Source: Streptomyces sp. yr375 | GTDB taxonomy: Bacteria > Actinomycetota > Actinomycetes > Streptomycetales > Streptomycetaceae | Direction: 5' to 3' | DNA: 64,000 nucleotides | Assembly: GCF_900110755.1 (NCBI RefSeq) | Contig: NZ_FOFF01000009.1 | Coordinates: 1-64,000 of the forward strand | Shown here: one piece after another, positions 8,374 through 16,302 of the stretch | How positions within the stretch are numbered: the first letter of the stretch is position 1 | How the letters are laid out: every line of letters begins with the position of its first letter | Translations under genes and position numbers: made by a program | The notes under the pieces: model-generated | Database searches by the model: none | What the model saw: only the letters and a program-made list of their open reading frames with translations | What the model was told of the DNA's origin: nothing

Positions 8374-8946
8374 TCATGACCGCCTTTTCGGGGTGCGGGC
8401 CGGTCCGTGGTTGTGCTGGGGCCGCATGCGGGTGCCGGCTTGGTGCAGGAGCCGGTAGACGGTGGCGACGGAGTAACTGCACTCCTTGGCGAGTTCCGGA
8501 ACCGTGGTCCCGGCCTCGTAGCGCGCCCGCAGGGACATCGCAAGCCTCTGCCGCTCGGCGTTCTGTGCTGCGGAGCGCATCCGCAGCGTCTGCTGCGTGG
8601 TGCGCACGGTGCCGCCGGCCTCGATCAGCAGACGTCGGGCAGCACGCCTCGTCTCTCCCGCAACCGTGGAGAGCTCGGTGAGGGTCGCGCCGTGCTGCTC
8701 GTACAGGGTCCGCAGATGGGCCGCGAGGCGTTTGCGTGCCTGCGGGTCCTGATGCATCCGACGTGTTTGCCACGACGTGCGCATCATGGTGCTGGCCTCG
8801 TGTAGCCGATTGAGGACCGTGCCATAGGACAGGCCACTGCTCGCCACGAGTTGGTCCACGGTGGAACCGGACTCGTACTGCTCCCGAAGTGCTTGCGCGG
8901 TGTCCTGATCGTCGTGATCGGCCTTGGGTGGAGGGGGTGGGTTCAC
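8374..8946 (-). CDS. Protein with three helix-turn-helix repeats
   Basis: A 190-aa protein from GTG 8946, overlapping the stop of the rep-like gene (GTGA). Three repeats can be aligned: residues ~15-50 (LREQYESGSTVDQLVASSGLSYGTVLNRLHEA), ~68-105 (LRTLYEQHGATLTELSTVAGETRRAARRLLIEA) and ~128-165 (LRARYEAGTTVPELAKECSYSVATVYRLLHQA). Each is a resolvase- or sigma-like helix-turn-helix followed by an RM.....QT basic spacer. Tandem HTH proteins of this kind occur on Streptomyces plasmids next to rep/par genes, where a role in replication or transfer control is likely. The exact role is unknown. Confidence 0.75.
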   Translation of the reverse strand: MNPPPPPKADHDDQDTAQALREQYESGSTVDQLVASSGLSYGTVLNRLHEASTMMRTSWQTRRMHQDPQARKRLAAHLRTLYEQHGATLTELSTVAGETRRAARRLLIEAGGTVRTTQQTLRMRSAAQNAERQRLAMSLRARYEAGTTVPELAKECSYSVATVYRLLHQAGTRMRPQHNHGPARTPKRRS

Positions 8947-10481
8947 GCTGCGGACTCCCATTCGCTGCGGGCTTCGGCATGGGCGGCGGCCAGCTCGTCG
9001 TAACTGCGCTGGTCGGCAGGGGTGATGAGGATCAGCCGTCCATCGGTGGCGATCCGCCAGTCGGGAGCGGCGCGGCCGGTGACCGGATCGAGGACACAGC
9101 CGTCCGGGGCGTGCCACGCGGTGGGAACCTCGTCGGGGCGTGGCGCGGGAACCACGACCTGGCGTCCGTCGCGGACGAGAACCACGGCCTTGCTGCGGTG
9201 CTCCGACAGCAGCTCCAGCGCCCGTTGGTACGCCGCGCGCTCGGCGGCATGCACCGCCTTGCGCCGGGACGCGACGCCCGCGGTCCCGTGCCGCGTCGCG
9301 ACTGCGTCCCAGCCGCGGGCCGGCTCGGCGATCTCTTCGGCCGCAGCCTCCGGAGGGAGGTCACCGAAGCCCTCCAGAGCATGAGGTGCCAGGGTCCAGG
9401 TCTCACCGCTGTGGTGGACAAGGCCGTGGTCGGCCAGGCGCCGCAAAGCGCGGTAGAGGGTGGCGCGGGAGACGGAGGACGAACCGACAAGCTCGGCGAC
9501 CGTCTGCGCCGCACGGGCGTGCAGTGCAGCGATGATCACCAGTGCGGCGCTGCCCAGACCGTGGTGGGCGAAGGCGTCGTGGCCCATTAGCCGGCTGATG
9601 ACGGTGGAGTCGAGGTCGGCCGTCGTGCCCGTCTCAGGGGTGGGCCACTCCTCAAGTGCCGGGTCGGGGGGGTACTGAGTGGTCCGGAAACGAGATTGGG
9701 GAGCGGGGATGCTGTGGTGGTCGGCCTTGCCTTCGGCGAGGTACCAGGTCGAGCCCTCGCGGCCTTGGCCGACTCGCAGACGTCGCAGCCAGCCTCGCGG
9801 TTTGAGGACGGTCTCGTAGACGACCCGGAGGGTCGTGCGGGAGATGCCTGCCTCTTCTGCCGTCTGCCGCTCGCTGGCGTGGTGCAGAGGGCCGCCTGCG
9901 ATCTCGGCGAAGTTCAGATGCGCACGCAGTACCCGCAGCGCGGTCCGCCCACGTTCCCCGCGCCAGGGCGTCGTCTCAATCCGGTCACGTAGCGCGGAAA
10001 GAACTTCGTACGTGTGCTGGCGCGACTCCATGAGTCTCGTGCTGCTGACCGCGGCCGAGGCGCTGGTCCATACCCGGCGGATGTAGTCCAAGGCGCGTGC
10101 CTGCCCAGAGCGCAGCACGATGTGCCGAGCGTGCCGTCCGCCCTCGTGGTCGGGATGCAGCAGCAGCCGCGTCAGCTGGTCGACGGTGCCGCCGGCGCGA
10201 GCGACATGGCAGGCGATGGCCGCCGTGATTCGGTGCCCGTGTTCGGCCGCGCCCTGACGGTCCGCGCGCAGGACCAGGGTTTGGCCGTCGGAGGCGAGCT
10301 TGCTGTAACTGCCCGCCGCATAGCGGCCGGTGAGGTCGCCGAGCAGAATGAGATCGGCTGCGGCCGTAGGCAGCTGGTGAGGGCCCAGTCGCTCGCCTGG
10401 GTGAAATGGCCGTCGGGAAGAACCTGTCTGGTGGGTGCTGTGTGGCACTGTGGGGTCGTCTCGCAAGGACGTGGACGCCAC
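8943..10481 (-). CDS. Plasmid-type winged-helix protein, probable replication or maintenance protein
   Basis: A 512-aa protein starting at GTG 10481. It contains at least two winged-helix segments: about residues 200-240 (ASERQTAEEAGISRTTLRVVYETVLKPRGW) and 318-350 (TVAELVGSSSVSRATLYRALRRLADHGLV). A basic charged C-terminal region follows (RRKAVHAAERAAYQRALELL). It heads the operon that continues with the three-HTH protein and ParA. Paired inverted repeats lie 200-300 bases upstream. Proteins of this size and make-up next to par genes on Streptomyces plasmids are usually replication initiators or their accessory factors. I cannot prove initiator activity; a large transcriptional regulator is the alternative. 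Confidence 0.6.
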   Translation of the reverse strand: MASTSLRDDPTVPHSTHQTGSSRRPFHPGERLGPHQLPTAAADLILLGDLTGRYAAGSYSKLASDGQTLVLRADRQGAAEHGHRITAAIACHVARAGGTVDQLTRLLLHPDHEGGRHARHIVLRSGQARALDYIRRVWTSASAAVSSTRLMESRQHTYEVLSALRDRIETTPWRGERGRTALRVLRAHLNFAEIAGGPLHHASERQTAEEAGISRTTLRVVYETVLKPRGWLRRLRVGQGREGSTWYLAEGKADHHSIPAPQSRFRTTQYPPDPALEEWPTPETGTTADLDSTVISRLMGHDAFAHHGLGSAALVIIAALHARAAQTVAELVGSSSVSRATLYRALRRLADHGLVHHSGETWTLAPHALEGFGDLPPEAAAEEIAEPARGWDAVATRHGTAGVASRRKAVHAAERAAYQRALELLSEHRSKAVVLVRDGRQVVVPAPRPDEVPTAWHAPDGCVLDPVTGRAAPDWRIATDGRLILITPADQRSYDELAAAHAEARSEWESAA

Positions 10482-10537
10482 TCAGGCCCGCTAAAACCAC
10501 GGGTGGTGTCCGGAACCGACCTCCAATCGGTGCCAAG

Positions 10538-10572
10538 CGAAGCCTCCAGGATTGCCGTCCTGGAGGCCTTCG
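10538..10572. promoter_or_regulatory. Strong inverted repeat upstream of the rep-like gene
   Basis: CGAAGCCTCCAGGA and TCCTGGAGGCCTTCG pair almost perfectly around a six-base loop. It lies 57 bases upstream of the rep-like start, so on the minus strand it could be an operator or attenuator. On the plus strand it could end transcription. Confidence 0.5.
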
Positions 10573-10697
10573 TATGCCTGGCCCCGCATCAGAGGCAGGC
10601 GTCCCCATCGCGGCTCGACCGAGAACGACTCGGAGGGCCGCCCGAGGAGTCCTCACCGGTTCGACACGGTCCTGACCTCGGCTGATTCGGGGCCAAG

Positions 10698-10782
10698 CAG
10701 AGGGCGATTGCCTCTGACTGGCTCCGAGCAGCTCGGGTCGAACCCGGGTCGAATCAGAGCGGTTTCCTCTGACTGCCTCCGA
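10698..10782. repeat. Two spaced dyad repeats, iteron-like
   Basis: CCTCTGACTGGCTCCGA (10711-10727) recurs at 10766-10782 with one mismatch, 55 bases apart. Each copy is preceded by an inverted CAGAG half (CAGAGG..CCTCTG). Repeats at fixed helical phase upstream of a rep-like gene could be initiator or regulator sites and mark a candidate plasmid origin. No AT-rich unwinding region is obvious. Confidence 0.4.
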
Positions 10783-10860
10783 TCACCTCTGCAACCCGTC
10801 CTAGCAGGTCACAACCGATACGGCTCGCAAAAGCGCAGGTCACAAGGGTGCTCAGGAATA

Positions 10861-10888
10861 CCCGGCGTACAGCCCGACTCGTCTGCCG
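10861..10888. other. 28-bp direct repeat, left copy: putative attachment site (3' end of rnpB)
   Basis: Identical over 28 bp and in the same orientation as 56181-56208; it begins CCCGGCGTACAG and ends GACTCGTCTGCCG. The pattern CCCGGC.TA.AG followed by the 3' strand of P1 is what I recall for the end of actinobacterial RNase P RNA. The preceding bases are not rnpB, so this is an element junction and not the intact gene. The rnpB identification is from memory; the repeat itself is seen directly. Confidence 0.7.
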
Positions 10889-10891
10889 CCA

Positions 10892-10931
10892 AGGGGCCCT
10901 GACCAGCGAAAATACTGGTCAGGGGCCCTTT
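10892..10931. terminator. Strong hairpin just inside the left attachment repeat
   Basis: GGGCCCTGACCAG and CTGGTCAGGGGCCC pair with one bulge around an A-rich loop, followed by TTTT on the plus strand and preceded by AA on the other. It is an effective bidirectional terminator that would insulate the island from the left flank. Confidence 0.7.
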
Positions 10932-10999
10932 TGTGCCGGATTGGCGGGTCTAGTCGAACCGCGGTGCGTACCAGTTCAAACCGGACCTCGCGGCTATGA

Positions 11000-11046
11000 A
11001 CGTAGCCACCAAGGTAGCCATGAAGGTAGCCACCCACGCGGCTACT
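11000..11046. repeat. Arm-type repeats inside the left junction
   Basis: A 21-bp block (ACGTAGCCACC to GGTAGCCA, 11000-11020) is identical and co-oriented with 56107-56127. It is followed by further GGTAGCCA and GCGGCTAC copies. Clustered short repeats beside an attachment core resemble arm-binding sites of tyrosine recombinases or excisionases. Confidence 0.55.
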
Positions 11047-11507
11047 TCGGGCACTCGTCCTGATCGCTGGGCTGCAGTGATTCCGGGGAATTGGTCGAGT
11101 CGGAGGGCTTCCTGATGCCGGCAGAGGGTTCTTGATCCCTTGAGATGGGCTCTCCTCGTATCGTTCGGAGGGCCCGCTGAGCAGGCAGGATGAGGCGGGC
11201 GCCACGCGATGGTTCGACCACGTGAAGTTGTGGTCCGATGTCCAAGTCGGGCGGTGTAAGGGGACGGCAGGGGCCTGGTCGCCGTTCGTTTGGCCAGGCT
11301 TGCTTGCGGCCTGTAAGCCCCGCCACCGGCCGCAGCGGCTGGGATGACGCGGACGACACCAAGGCTGACCGTATGGGCACCAGAGGATGGAGGCCAGGCG
11401 CTCCGGTATCCGGGCATCGGGAAACCGGGCACGGCGTCCGCTGCCGCCGCCGGCGATCACCCGTACGACTGCGAGTACCGCCAGGTACCCTCAAACACAT
11501 CGTCAAC
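11047..11507. other. Intergenic region without a recognisable gene
   Basis: Between the arm repeats and the first DUF2075 leader no frame has a ribosome site, sensible composition or family resemblance. An integrase would be expected here for a typical integrative element and is not seen. Promoters for the DUF2075 genes probably lie toward its right side. Confidence 0.5.
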
Positions 11508-11599
11508 GCGGCCCGACGGGCTTCCGCTCCACCCCGGTGGAGTCTCGAAGGACATGCCCCCACCCGCACGAGTCTCTTCGTGCTGCCTGGGGGAAGTCC
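11508..11599 (+). promoter_or_regulatory. Conserved hairpin leader of first DUF2075 gene
   Basis: It starts with GCGGCCCGACGGGCTTCC (11508-11525). A hairpin at 11557-11593 follows, in which CCCCCA pairs with TGGGGG and GCACGA with TCGTGC. The GGGGG strand is also the only ribosome-binding sequence before the TTG at 11600, so the stem should hide it. The same leader recurs before the second DUF2075 gene. Confidence 0.65.
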
Positions 11600-13510
11600 T
11601 TGCTGTTCCGCGCGTCCGCGAAAACGGTCGCCGTCATGGCACTCGACGGTTCACTGTTCCTGCACCTCAACGACCGGTTCGTCCACATGCACGGCTATCA
11701 GCCCGGAACCTCGGAGGCGCGTTCCTGGGAGCGCAGCATCCCGCTTCTGACCGCCGCGCTCAACGAGGCCGGCCTGGGCGACGTCGAGGTCATGCTGGAA
11801 TACGCGCTACCGCTGAACAGCAAGCGTGCCGACGTCGTCCTCGCCGGCCTGCACCCGGTCACGCAGGAACCGTCCTATGTCGTGGTGGAGCTGAAGCAGT
11901 GGAGCCAGGCGGCTCCGCACGAGGACGACCCCACCCTGTGCCATGTCGACGCCTACGCGCACCCCGTGCTCAACCCGGTCGAGCAGGTGCGGCGGTACTG
12001 CGACTACCTGGTCAACTTCAACGGCGCGGTGGCCGAGCACGGCGAGCGGATCCACGGAGTGGCCTTCCTGCACAACGCCACCGAGCTCGGGGTGGCGGGG
12101 CTGCGGGAGATCGAGCGCGACGGGCAGGCACTGCTCTTCACAGGGCAGCGCCGTGGCGCGTTCCTGGACCACCTCCGGTCGAAGCTGAGCGACACGCAGT
12201 CCGGTGTCCATGCGGCGGACGAACTGCTGGCGGGCGCCACCGTGCCGTCGAAGCAGTTGATGTCCGTGGCCGCCCAGGAAGTGCGGGAGCGACAGCAGTT
12301 CGTCCTCCTCGACGAGCAGCAGGTCGCCTACCGCATGGTGCTCAACGCGGTGGAGAGGGCGAAGCGCGCCGACCACAAGGAAGTCGTCGTCGTCACCGGC
12401 GGCCCCGGTACCGGGAAGAGCGTGATCGCGCTCCAACTGCTCGGCGAGCTCTACCGGAGGGGCGTGGCCGCGGTCCACGCGACCGGCTCGCAGTCGTTCA
12501 CCAAGACGATGCGCAAGGTGGCCGGCTCCCGGAAACGAGAAGTCCAGGATCTTTTCAAGTACTTCAACAGCTTTATGACCACGGAGAAGAACAGTCTGGG
12601 TGCTCTGATCTGTGACGAGGCGCACCGCATCCGGGAGACCTCCGCCAACCGCTACACCCGCGCGGCCCTGCGGACCGGCAGGGCACAGATCGACGAGCTC
12701 ATCGATGTCGCCCAGGTACCGGTCTTCTTCCTCGACGAGCATCAAGTGGTGCGTCCCGGTGAGATGGGCACCGTGGACGAGATCCGTGCGGCCACGGCCA
12801 GACGGGGCATCGACTGCCATGTCGTGCTCCTGGAAAGTCAGTTCCGCTGCGGAGGCAGCGACGCCTACCTGCGTTGGGTGGTCCGGCTCCTCGGTCTCGA
12901 GCCCGGCGGACCGGTCGTGTGGCAGCCCGACGACCGCATGCAGTTGCTGGTCGCGGACAGCCCTGGAGAACTGGAGGCGTTCCTCGACGCCCGCCGCGCC
13001 GAGAAGTACGGTGCCCGGATGTCCGCGGGCTACTGCTGGCGGTGGTCCCCCGAGCCCAAGCCCGGCGATCCACTCCCTCCCGACGTCGTCATCGGGGGCT
13101 GGGCCCGGCCTTGGAACCTGCGCGGGGACCGGTCGGTCTCCGGCGCGCCCCCGTCCGCGCTGTGGGCCACCGACCCTGCGGGCTTCGCGCAGATCGGCTG
13201 CGTCTACACAGCCCAGGGGTTCGAGTACGACTGGTCCGGCGTCATCATCGGTCCGGACCTGGTCTGGCGAGGTGACCGCTGGGTCACCGACCGCACCGCG
13301 TCCAAGGATCCGGTGTTCAAGAAGGCCACACCGGACACCGATGTGGACCGTCTCATTCGGAACACGTACAAGGTGCTGCTGACGCGGGGGATGGTCGGCA
13401 CGATCGTGTACTCGACTGATCCGGAGACCCGGGAGAAGCTGCGGGAACTGGTGTCAGGCCGATCGGAGTCACGGCCTGCCGCGATCGAGGAGCCCCTTCT
13501 ACGGCGGTGA
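11600..13510 (+). CDS. DUF2075 nuclease-helicase (first of a tandem pair)
   Basis: About 636 aa. TTG 11600 is chosen because family members begin LLFRASA and GGGGGAAG precedes it; ATG 11636 is the alternative. Residues ~73-101 carry a PD-(D/E)xK-like core (SKRADVVL, then VVVELKQWS). The DUF2075 superfamily-1-type helicase/ATPase part has Walker A TGGPGTGKS (~266-274), Walker B LICDEAHRIRE (~335-345), VFFLDEHQVVRPGEMGT, FRCGGSDAYL, GCVYTAQGFEYDW and the motif VI region VLLTRGMVGT near the end. All key motifs are intact. Some DUF2075 nuclease-helicases, such as staphylococcal Nhi, give phage immunity; the island context supports a defence role. It shares about half its motifs with its downstream neighbour, so the two arose by duplication. 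Confidence 0.85.
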   Translation: MLFRASAKTVAVMALDGSLFLHLNDRFVHMHGYQPGTSEARSWERSIPLLTAALNEAGLGDVEVMLEYALPLNSKRADVVLAGLHPVTQEPSYVVVELKQWSQAAPHEDDPTLCHVDAYAHPVLNPVEQVRRYCDYLVNFNGAVAEHGERIHGVAFLHNATELGVAGLREIERDGQALLFTGQRRGAFLDHLRSKLSDTQSGVHAADELLAGATVPSKQLMSVAAQEVRERQQFVLLDEQQVAYRMVLNAVERAKRADHKEVVVVTGGPGTGKSVIALQLLGELYRRGVAAVHATGSQSFTKTMRKVAGSRKREVQDLFKYFNSFMTTEKNSLGALICDEAHRIRETSANRYTRAALRTGRAQIDELIDVAQVPVFFLDEHQVVRPGEMGTVDEIRAATARRGIDCHVVLLESQFRCGGSDAYLRWVVRLLGLEPGGPVVWQPDDRMQLLVADSPGELEAFLDARRAEKYGARMSAGYCWRWSPEPKPGDPLPPDVVIGGWARPWNLRGDRSVSGAPPSALWATDPAGFAQIGCVYTAQGFEYDWSGVIIGPDLVWRGDRWVTDRTASKDPVFKKATPDTDVDRLIRNTYKVLLTRGMVGTIVYSTDPETREKLRELVSGRSESRPAAIEEPLLRR

Positions 13511-13606
13511 GCGCGTATATCCGGCCATGATCTCGGTGCTTCCAGCCGACCGAGGTGTCATATGCGCTGGGAATGTGGTCACTTCCCTAAGATCCCAGAC
13601 GTCATT

Positions 13607-13682
13607 GCGGCCCGACGGGCTTCCCTACGTGGACACGCCCCCATCCGCACGAGAGTCACTCGTGCCCTGGGGGATCCACCTC
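13607..13682 (+). promoter_or_regulatory. Second copy of the DUF2075 hairpin leader
   Basis: GCGGCCCGACGGGCTTCC recurs at 13607-13624. The hairpin at 13638-13673 pairs CCCCCA with TGGGGG and GCACGAG with CTCGTGC around AGTCA. GGGGGA again is the ribosome site, ahead of GTG 13683. Stem pairing is kept despite base changes relative to 11557-11593 (GCACGA/TCGTGC against GCACGAG/CTCGTGC), which argues for a selected RNA structure. Confidence 0.65.
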
Positions 13683-15803
13683 GTGTCCATGCTCCTGCTG
13701 AAACTGGCAGCGCGGGATCTGCTGAACCTGAACTCAAGACGCCGGATGGTGCCCCACCTCGCCGCGAGGTGGAAGCACTTCCTGAGCACCGACGCTTCGT
13801 TGCCTGAACGTTCCGCCTGGGCAGAGAGCCTGGTTCATCTTGCCGAAGATCTGGTCGCCGCCGACCGTGGGAACGTCGAGATGGTCGTCGAGTGCGCGGC
13901 CACGCTCGACGAGATCGACCGCGTCGGGGGGCCGCAGCTCATCGACGTAGTCCTCGTGGGCCATCATCCCGAAGAGAACGGGCTGTCCGTCCAACTCGTC
14001 GAGCTGAAGCGTTGGTCGACGGTGACCCGGGTGGAGCGAGCCACCGCCGAACTGGTGCACGTCCCTGGTATGGGGGAGAAGAAGCATCCGGCGCTGCAAC
14101 TGCGCGAATACTACGAGGCGTTCACGGGTGAAAGAGGACCGCTGCACGGACTGGACTACGAGTGCGGCGGCTTCGCCTATCTGCACAACGCCACCGACGC
14201 CGCAGTGCTCCCACTGGTCGGCGTGGACGCGCCGACCGGTTCCTACGCCCGTGTCTACACCAGCGACCGCCGCGCCCAACTGCTGTCGGACCTGCGGAGC
14301 AGCTTCGCCGCCGACGGTGCCGCCTCGGCGGCCGAGATCCTTTTGCAGAGCCTGGGCCTGCGCAACACCCCGTTGCTCGACGCCATGATCCGCTCCAGCG
14401 GCGAGGACACGGTCTTCACCCTGCGCGGCCGCCAGAAGAAGGTCGCGGACGAGATCCTCGAGAGGGCCGCCAAGGTGCTTCCCGATCCCCGGCGGCCCGC
14501 GCTCCTTCCCGACGAGCGACGGGTGGTGTTCCTCGTCACGGGCGGTGCCGGCACGGGCAAGAGCGCCATCGGCCTCCAGCTCAAGGCTGAACTGGAGGCG
14601 GAGGGCCGCACGGTCAAGTACGCGAGCGGCAGCAGGGCCTTCAACGGCGCACTGCAGGAGCATGTCGGCTTCGGCGACCGGGAGTTCAAAGAGTCCTTCA
14701 CGTACTTCAGCAACTTCGTCAGGCCGCCCGACCCGCCGCTGGACGTGCTGATCTGCGACGAGGCCCACCGCCTGCGCGACCGCTCCACCAACCGCTTCTG
14801 GAAACCCGAGGACTGGGGCACCAAGCCTCAGGTGGACGAGCTCCTCGACGCCTCCCGGTTGACGGTGTTCTTCCTCGACGAGGGTCAGTCCGTGCGCCCG
14901 CAGGAGGTCGGCACCGCCGCTCTCGTGGAGGACGCGGCACGGCGCTACGACGCCCACCTCGTCCGTAGCCGTCTGCGGGAACAGTTCCGGTGCGGCGGCA
15001 GCGACGCCTACATCCGTTGGGTGAAGGGCGCGCTGGGGGTGTCGGACGCGGAGCCGGAGCTGTGGACCCCGGACGGGCTGATGCATGTCGAGGTGGTGGA
15101 CAGCCCGGAGGAACTCGAGCGAATCATCCGTTCCGAGGCAGGGGCGGGAGCCTCCGCGCGCATGGTCGCCGGATACTGCTGGCCCTGGACGAAACCCCTG
15201 GGCGAGGAGAAGCGGCTCGAACCCGACGTCCGGATCGGTGACTGGCACCGGCCCTGGAACGCGGACAGCGACTCCTTCTGCGAGAACAAGACCGTCCCGC
15301 CTTCCAAGATCTGGTCCGTGCACGAGAACGGTCTCGGTCAGATCGGCTGTGTGTACACCGCGCAGGGCCTTGAGTGGGACTGGTGCGGGGTGATCATGGG
15401 CGACGACATGGTGCGCCGGGGCGACCGCTGGGTGTTCCGCCGGGGCAAGGAGAGGGCGGACAAGGAGGCGGGCGTCAAGCGGGTGGCCGTTCCCGGGTCG
15501 TTCGATCCCAAGGTGAAACCGAACAGCGTCGAAGATGACGAGTTCGGCCGCCTCGTCCGGCACGCGTACCACGTGCTGATGACCCGGGCGAGCCGGGCGA
15601 CCGTGCTCTACTCGACGGACGAGGAGACCCGGGAGTACCTGAAGGGGCTTGTCGGCGACGTCCAGATACACGGTCTGCGACCCACCTGGGAGAACCTGCC
15701 GGAGCCGGCGCGACAGCCACACCTGCCCCGCCCCGGCCGAGGACGGCGCCGCCGCAGGAAGCGGCAGAAGGACACCCCGCCCGGAGAGCTGCGTCTCTTC
15801 TGA
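13683..15803 (+). CDS. DUF2075 nuclease-helicase (second of a tandem pair)
   Basis: A 706-aa protein from GTG 13683 with GGGGGA upstream; ATG 13689 is also possible. The N-terminal third has the PD-(D/E)xK-like pattern (LIDVVLVGHH at ~83, VELKRWS at ~106). The helicase part has Walker A GGAGTGKS (~287-295), Walker B LICDEAHRLRD (~356-366), VFFLDEGQSVRPQEVGT, FRCGGSDAYIRW, GCVYTAQGLEWDW and HVLMTRASRATVLYS. The C-terminus is strongly basic (RPGRGRRRRRKRQK) and may bind nucleic acid. It follows its paralogue with a 172-base gap that contains its own leader, so it may be separately controlled. A nucleic-acid-cleaving or -remodelling defence role is likely but unproven. Confidence 0.85.
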   Translation: MSMLLLKLAARDLLNLNSRRRMVPHLAARWKHFLSTDASLPERSAWAESLVHLAEDLVAADRGNVEMVVECAATLDEIDRVGGPQLIDVVLVGHHPEENGLSVQLVELKRWSTVTRVERATAELVHVPGMGEKKHPALQLREYYEAFTGERGPLHGLDYECGGFAYLHNATDAAVLPLVGVDAPTGSYARVYTSDRRAQLLSDLRSSFAADGAASAAEILLQSLGLRNTPLLDAMIRSSGEDTVFTLRGRQKKVADEILERAAKVLPDPRRPALLPDERRVVFLVTGGAGTGKSAIGLQLKAELEAEGRTVKYASGSRAFNGALQEHVGFGDREFKESFTYFSNFVRPPDPPLDVLICDEAHRLRDRSTNRFWKPEDWGTKPQVDELLDASRLTVFFLDEGQSVRPQEVGTAALVEDAARRYDAHLVRSRLREQFRCGGSDAYIRWVKGALGVSDAEPELWTPDGLMHVEVVDSPEELERIIRSEAGAGASARMVAGYCWPWTKPLGEEKRLEPDVRIGDWHRPWNADSDSFCENKTVPPSKIWSVHENGLGQIGCVYTAQGLEWDWCGVIMGDDMVRRGDRWVFRRGKERADKEAGVKRVAVPGSFDPKVKPNSVEDDEFGRLVRHAYHVLMTRASRATVLYSTDEETREYLKGLVGDVQIHGLRPTWENLPEPARQPHLPRPGRGRRRRRKRQKDTPPGELRLF

Positions 15804-15823
15804 CAAGGGGACCAGCATGTGGA

Positions 15824-15849
15824 GTGGCGGGCTCTCCCGGGCCCGCCAC
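15824..15849. terminator. Hairpin between convergent genes
   Basis: GTGGCGGGC and GCCCGCCAC pair perfectly around an eight-base loop, between the end of the second DUF2075 gene and the end of the convergent 42-aa gene. It should terminate both. Confidence 0.72.
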
Positions 15850-15856
15850 CTGCCGG

Positions 15857-15985
15857 TCAGAAGACCAGGCGTGCTGCCGCGGTCAGGGCCGCCATCAACA
15901 GGTTGATGACGACTCCCACCGCGACGTCGACCAGAATCTGACGAATCCGGTCACGACGTGCAAGCTTGTACTCAACGGGGTTCAT
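15857..15985 (-). CDS. 42-aa single-span membrane protein
   Basis: The frame begins ATG 15985 with AGGAG nine bases upstream, a near-ideal site. The protein starts MNPVEYKLARRDRIRQ and then has one long hydrophobic stretch (ILVDVAVGVVINLLMAALTA) ending AARLVF. The basic N-terminus predicts an N-in orientation. Small membrane proteins next to defence ATPases are often toxins or membrane anchors of abortive systems; here that is only a suggestion. Its strong ribosome site and codon use favour a real gene. Confidence 0.6.
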   Translation of the reverse strand: MNPVEYKLARRDRIRQILVDVAVGVVINLLMAALTAAARLVF

Positions 15986-16302
15986 CGGTTTTCCACTCCT
16001 GAGCGTGAGCTGGGAATGGCAGGGATCGCCCTACCGGGCATCCGCAGTCACACCGCGTGAGACACGCGATGGAGACCACTCGTCGCTCATCGCCGAGGAC
16101 AGGCACCTGGAACACCGCCGACGTACCCTCCGGGAAGGTGCGCAGCGGGTAACCACGTTAGTGCACGCGCCAGTTGACGCAGACCGATTTAGGATGTCGC
16201 AGTGCCTTCCCCCGGCTGCCGGACGCGACGCGACCGGACGCGATGGCACCTGGACAGGGCGTCGCCGGTCGCGGGACGACGGTTGGATCGGAATGACCTG
16301 GC
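15986..16302. other. Intergenic region
   Basis: Between the 42-aa gene and the McrA-like locus no frame is convincing. The part nearest 15986 supplies the promoter and ribosome site of the small gene. The part around 16200-16280 is rich in GACGCGACCGGACGCG-type short repeats of no known role. Confidence 0.4.

Noticed and set aside
10861..10888. 3' end of a tRNA gene as attachment site
   Set aside because: The sequence lacks a T-arm GGTTCGA box and CCA-type acceptor end. The RNase P RNA 3' end fits better.
10889..11599. Integrase gene expected next to the left attachment site
   Set aside because: I read both strands and found no frame with tyrosine or serine recombinase motifs; the same holds for 55756-56180.
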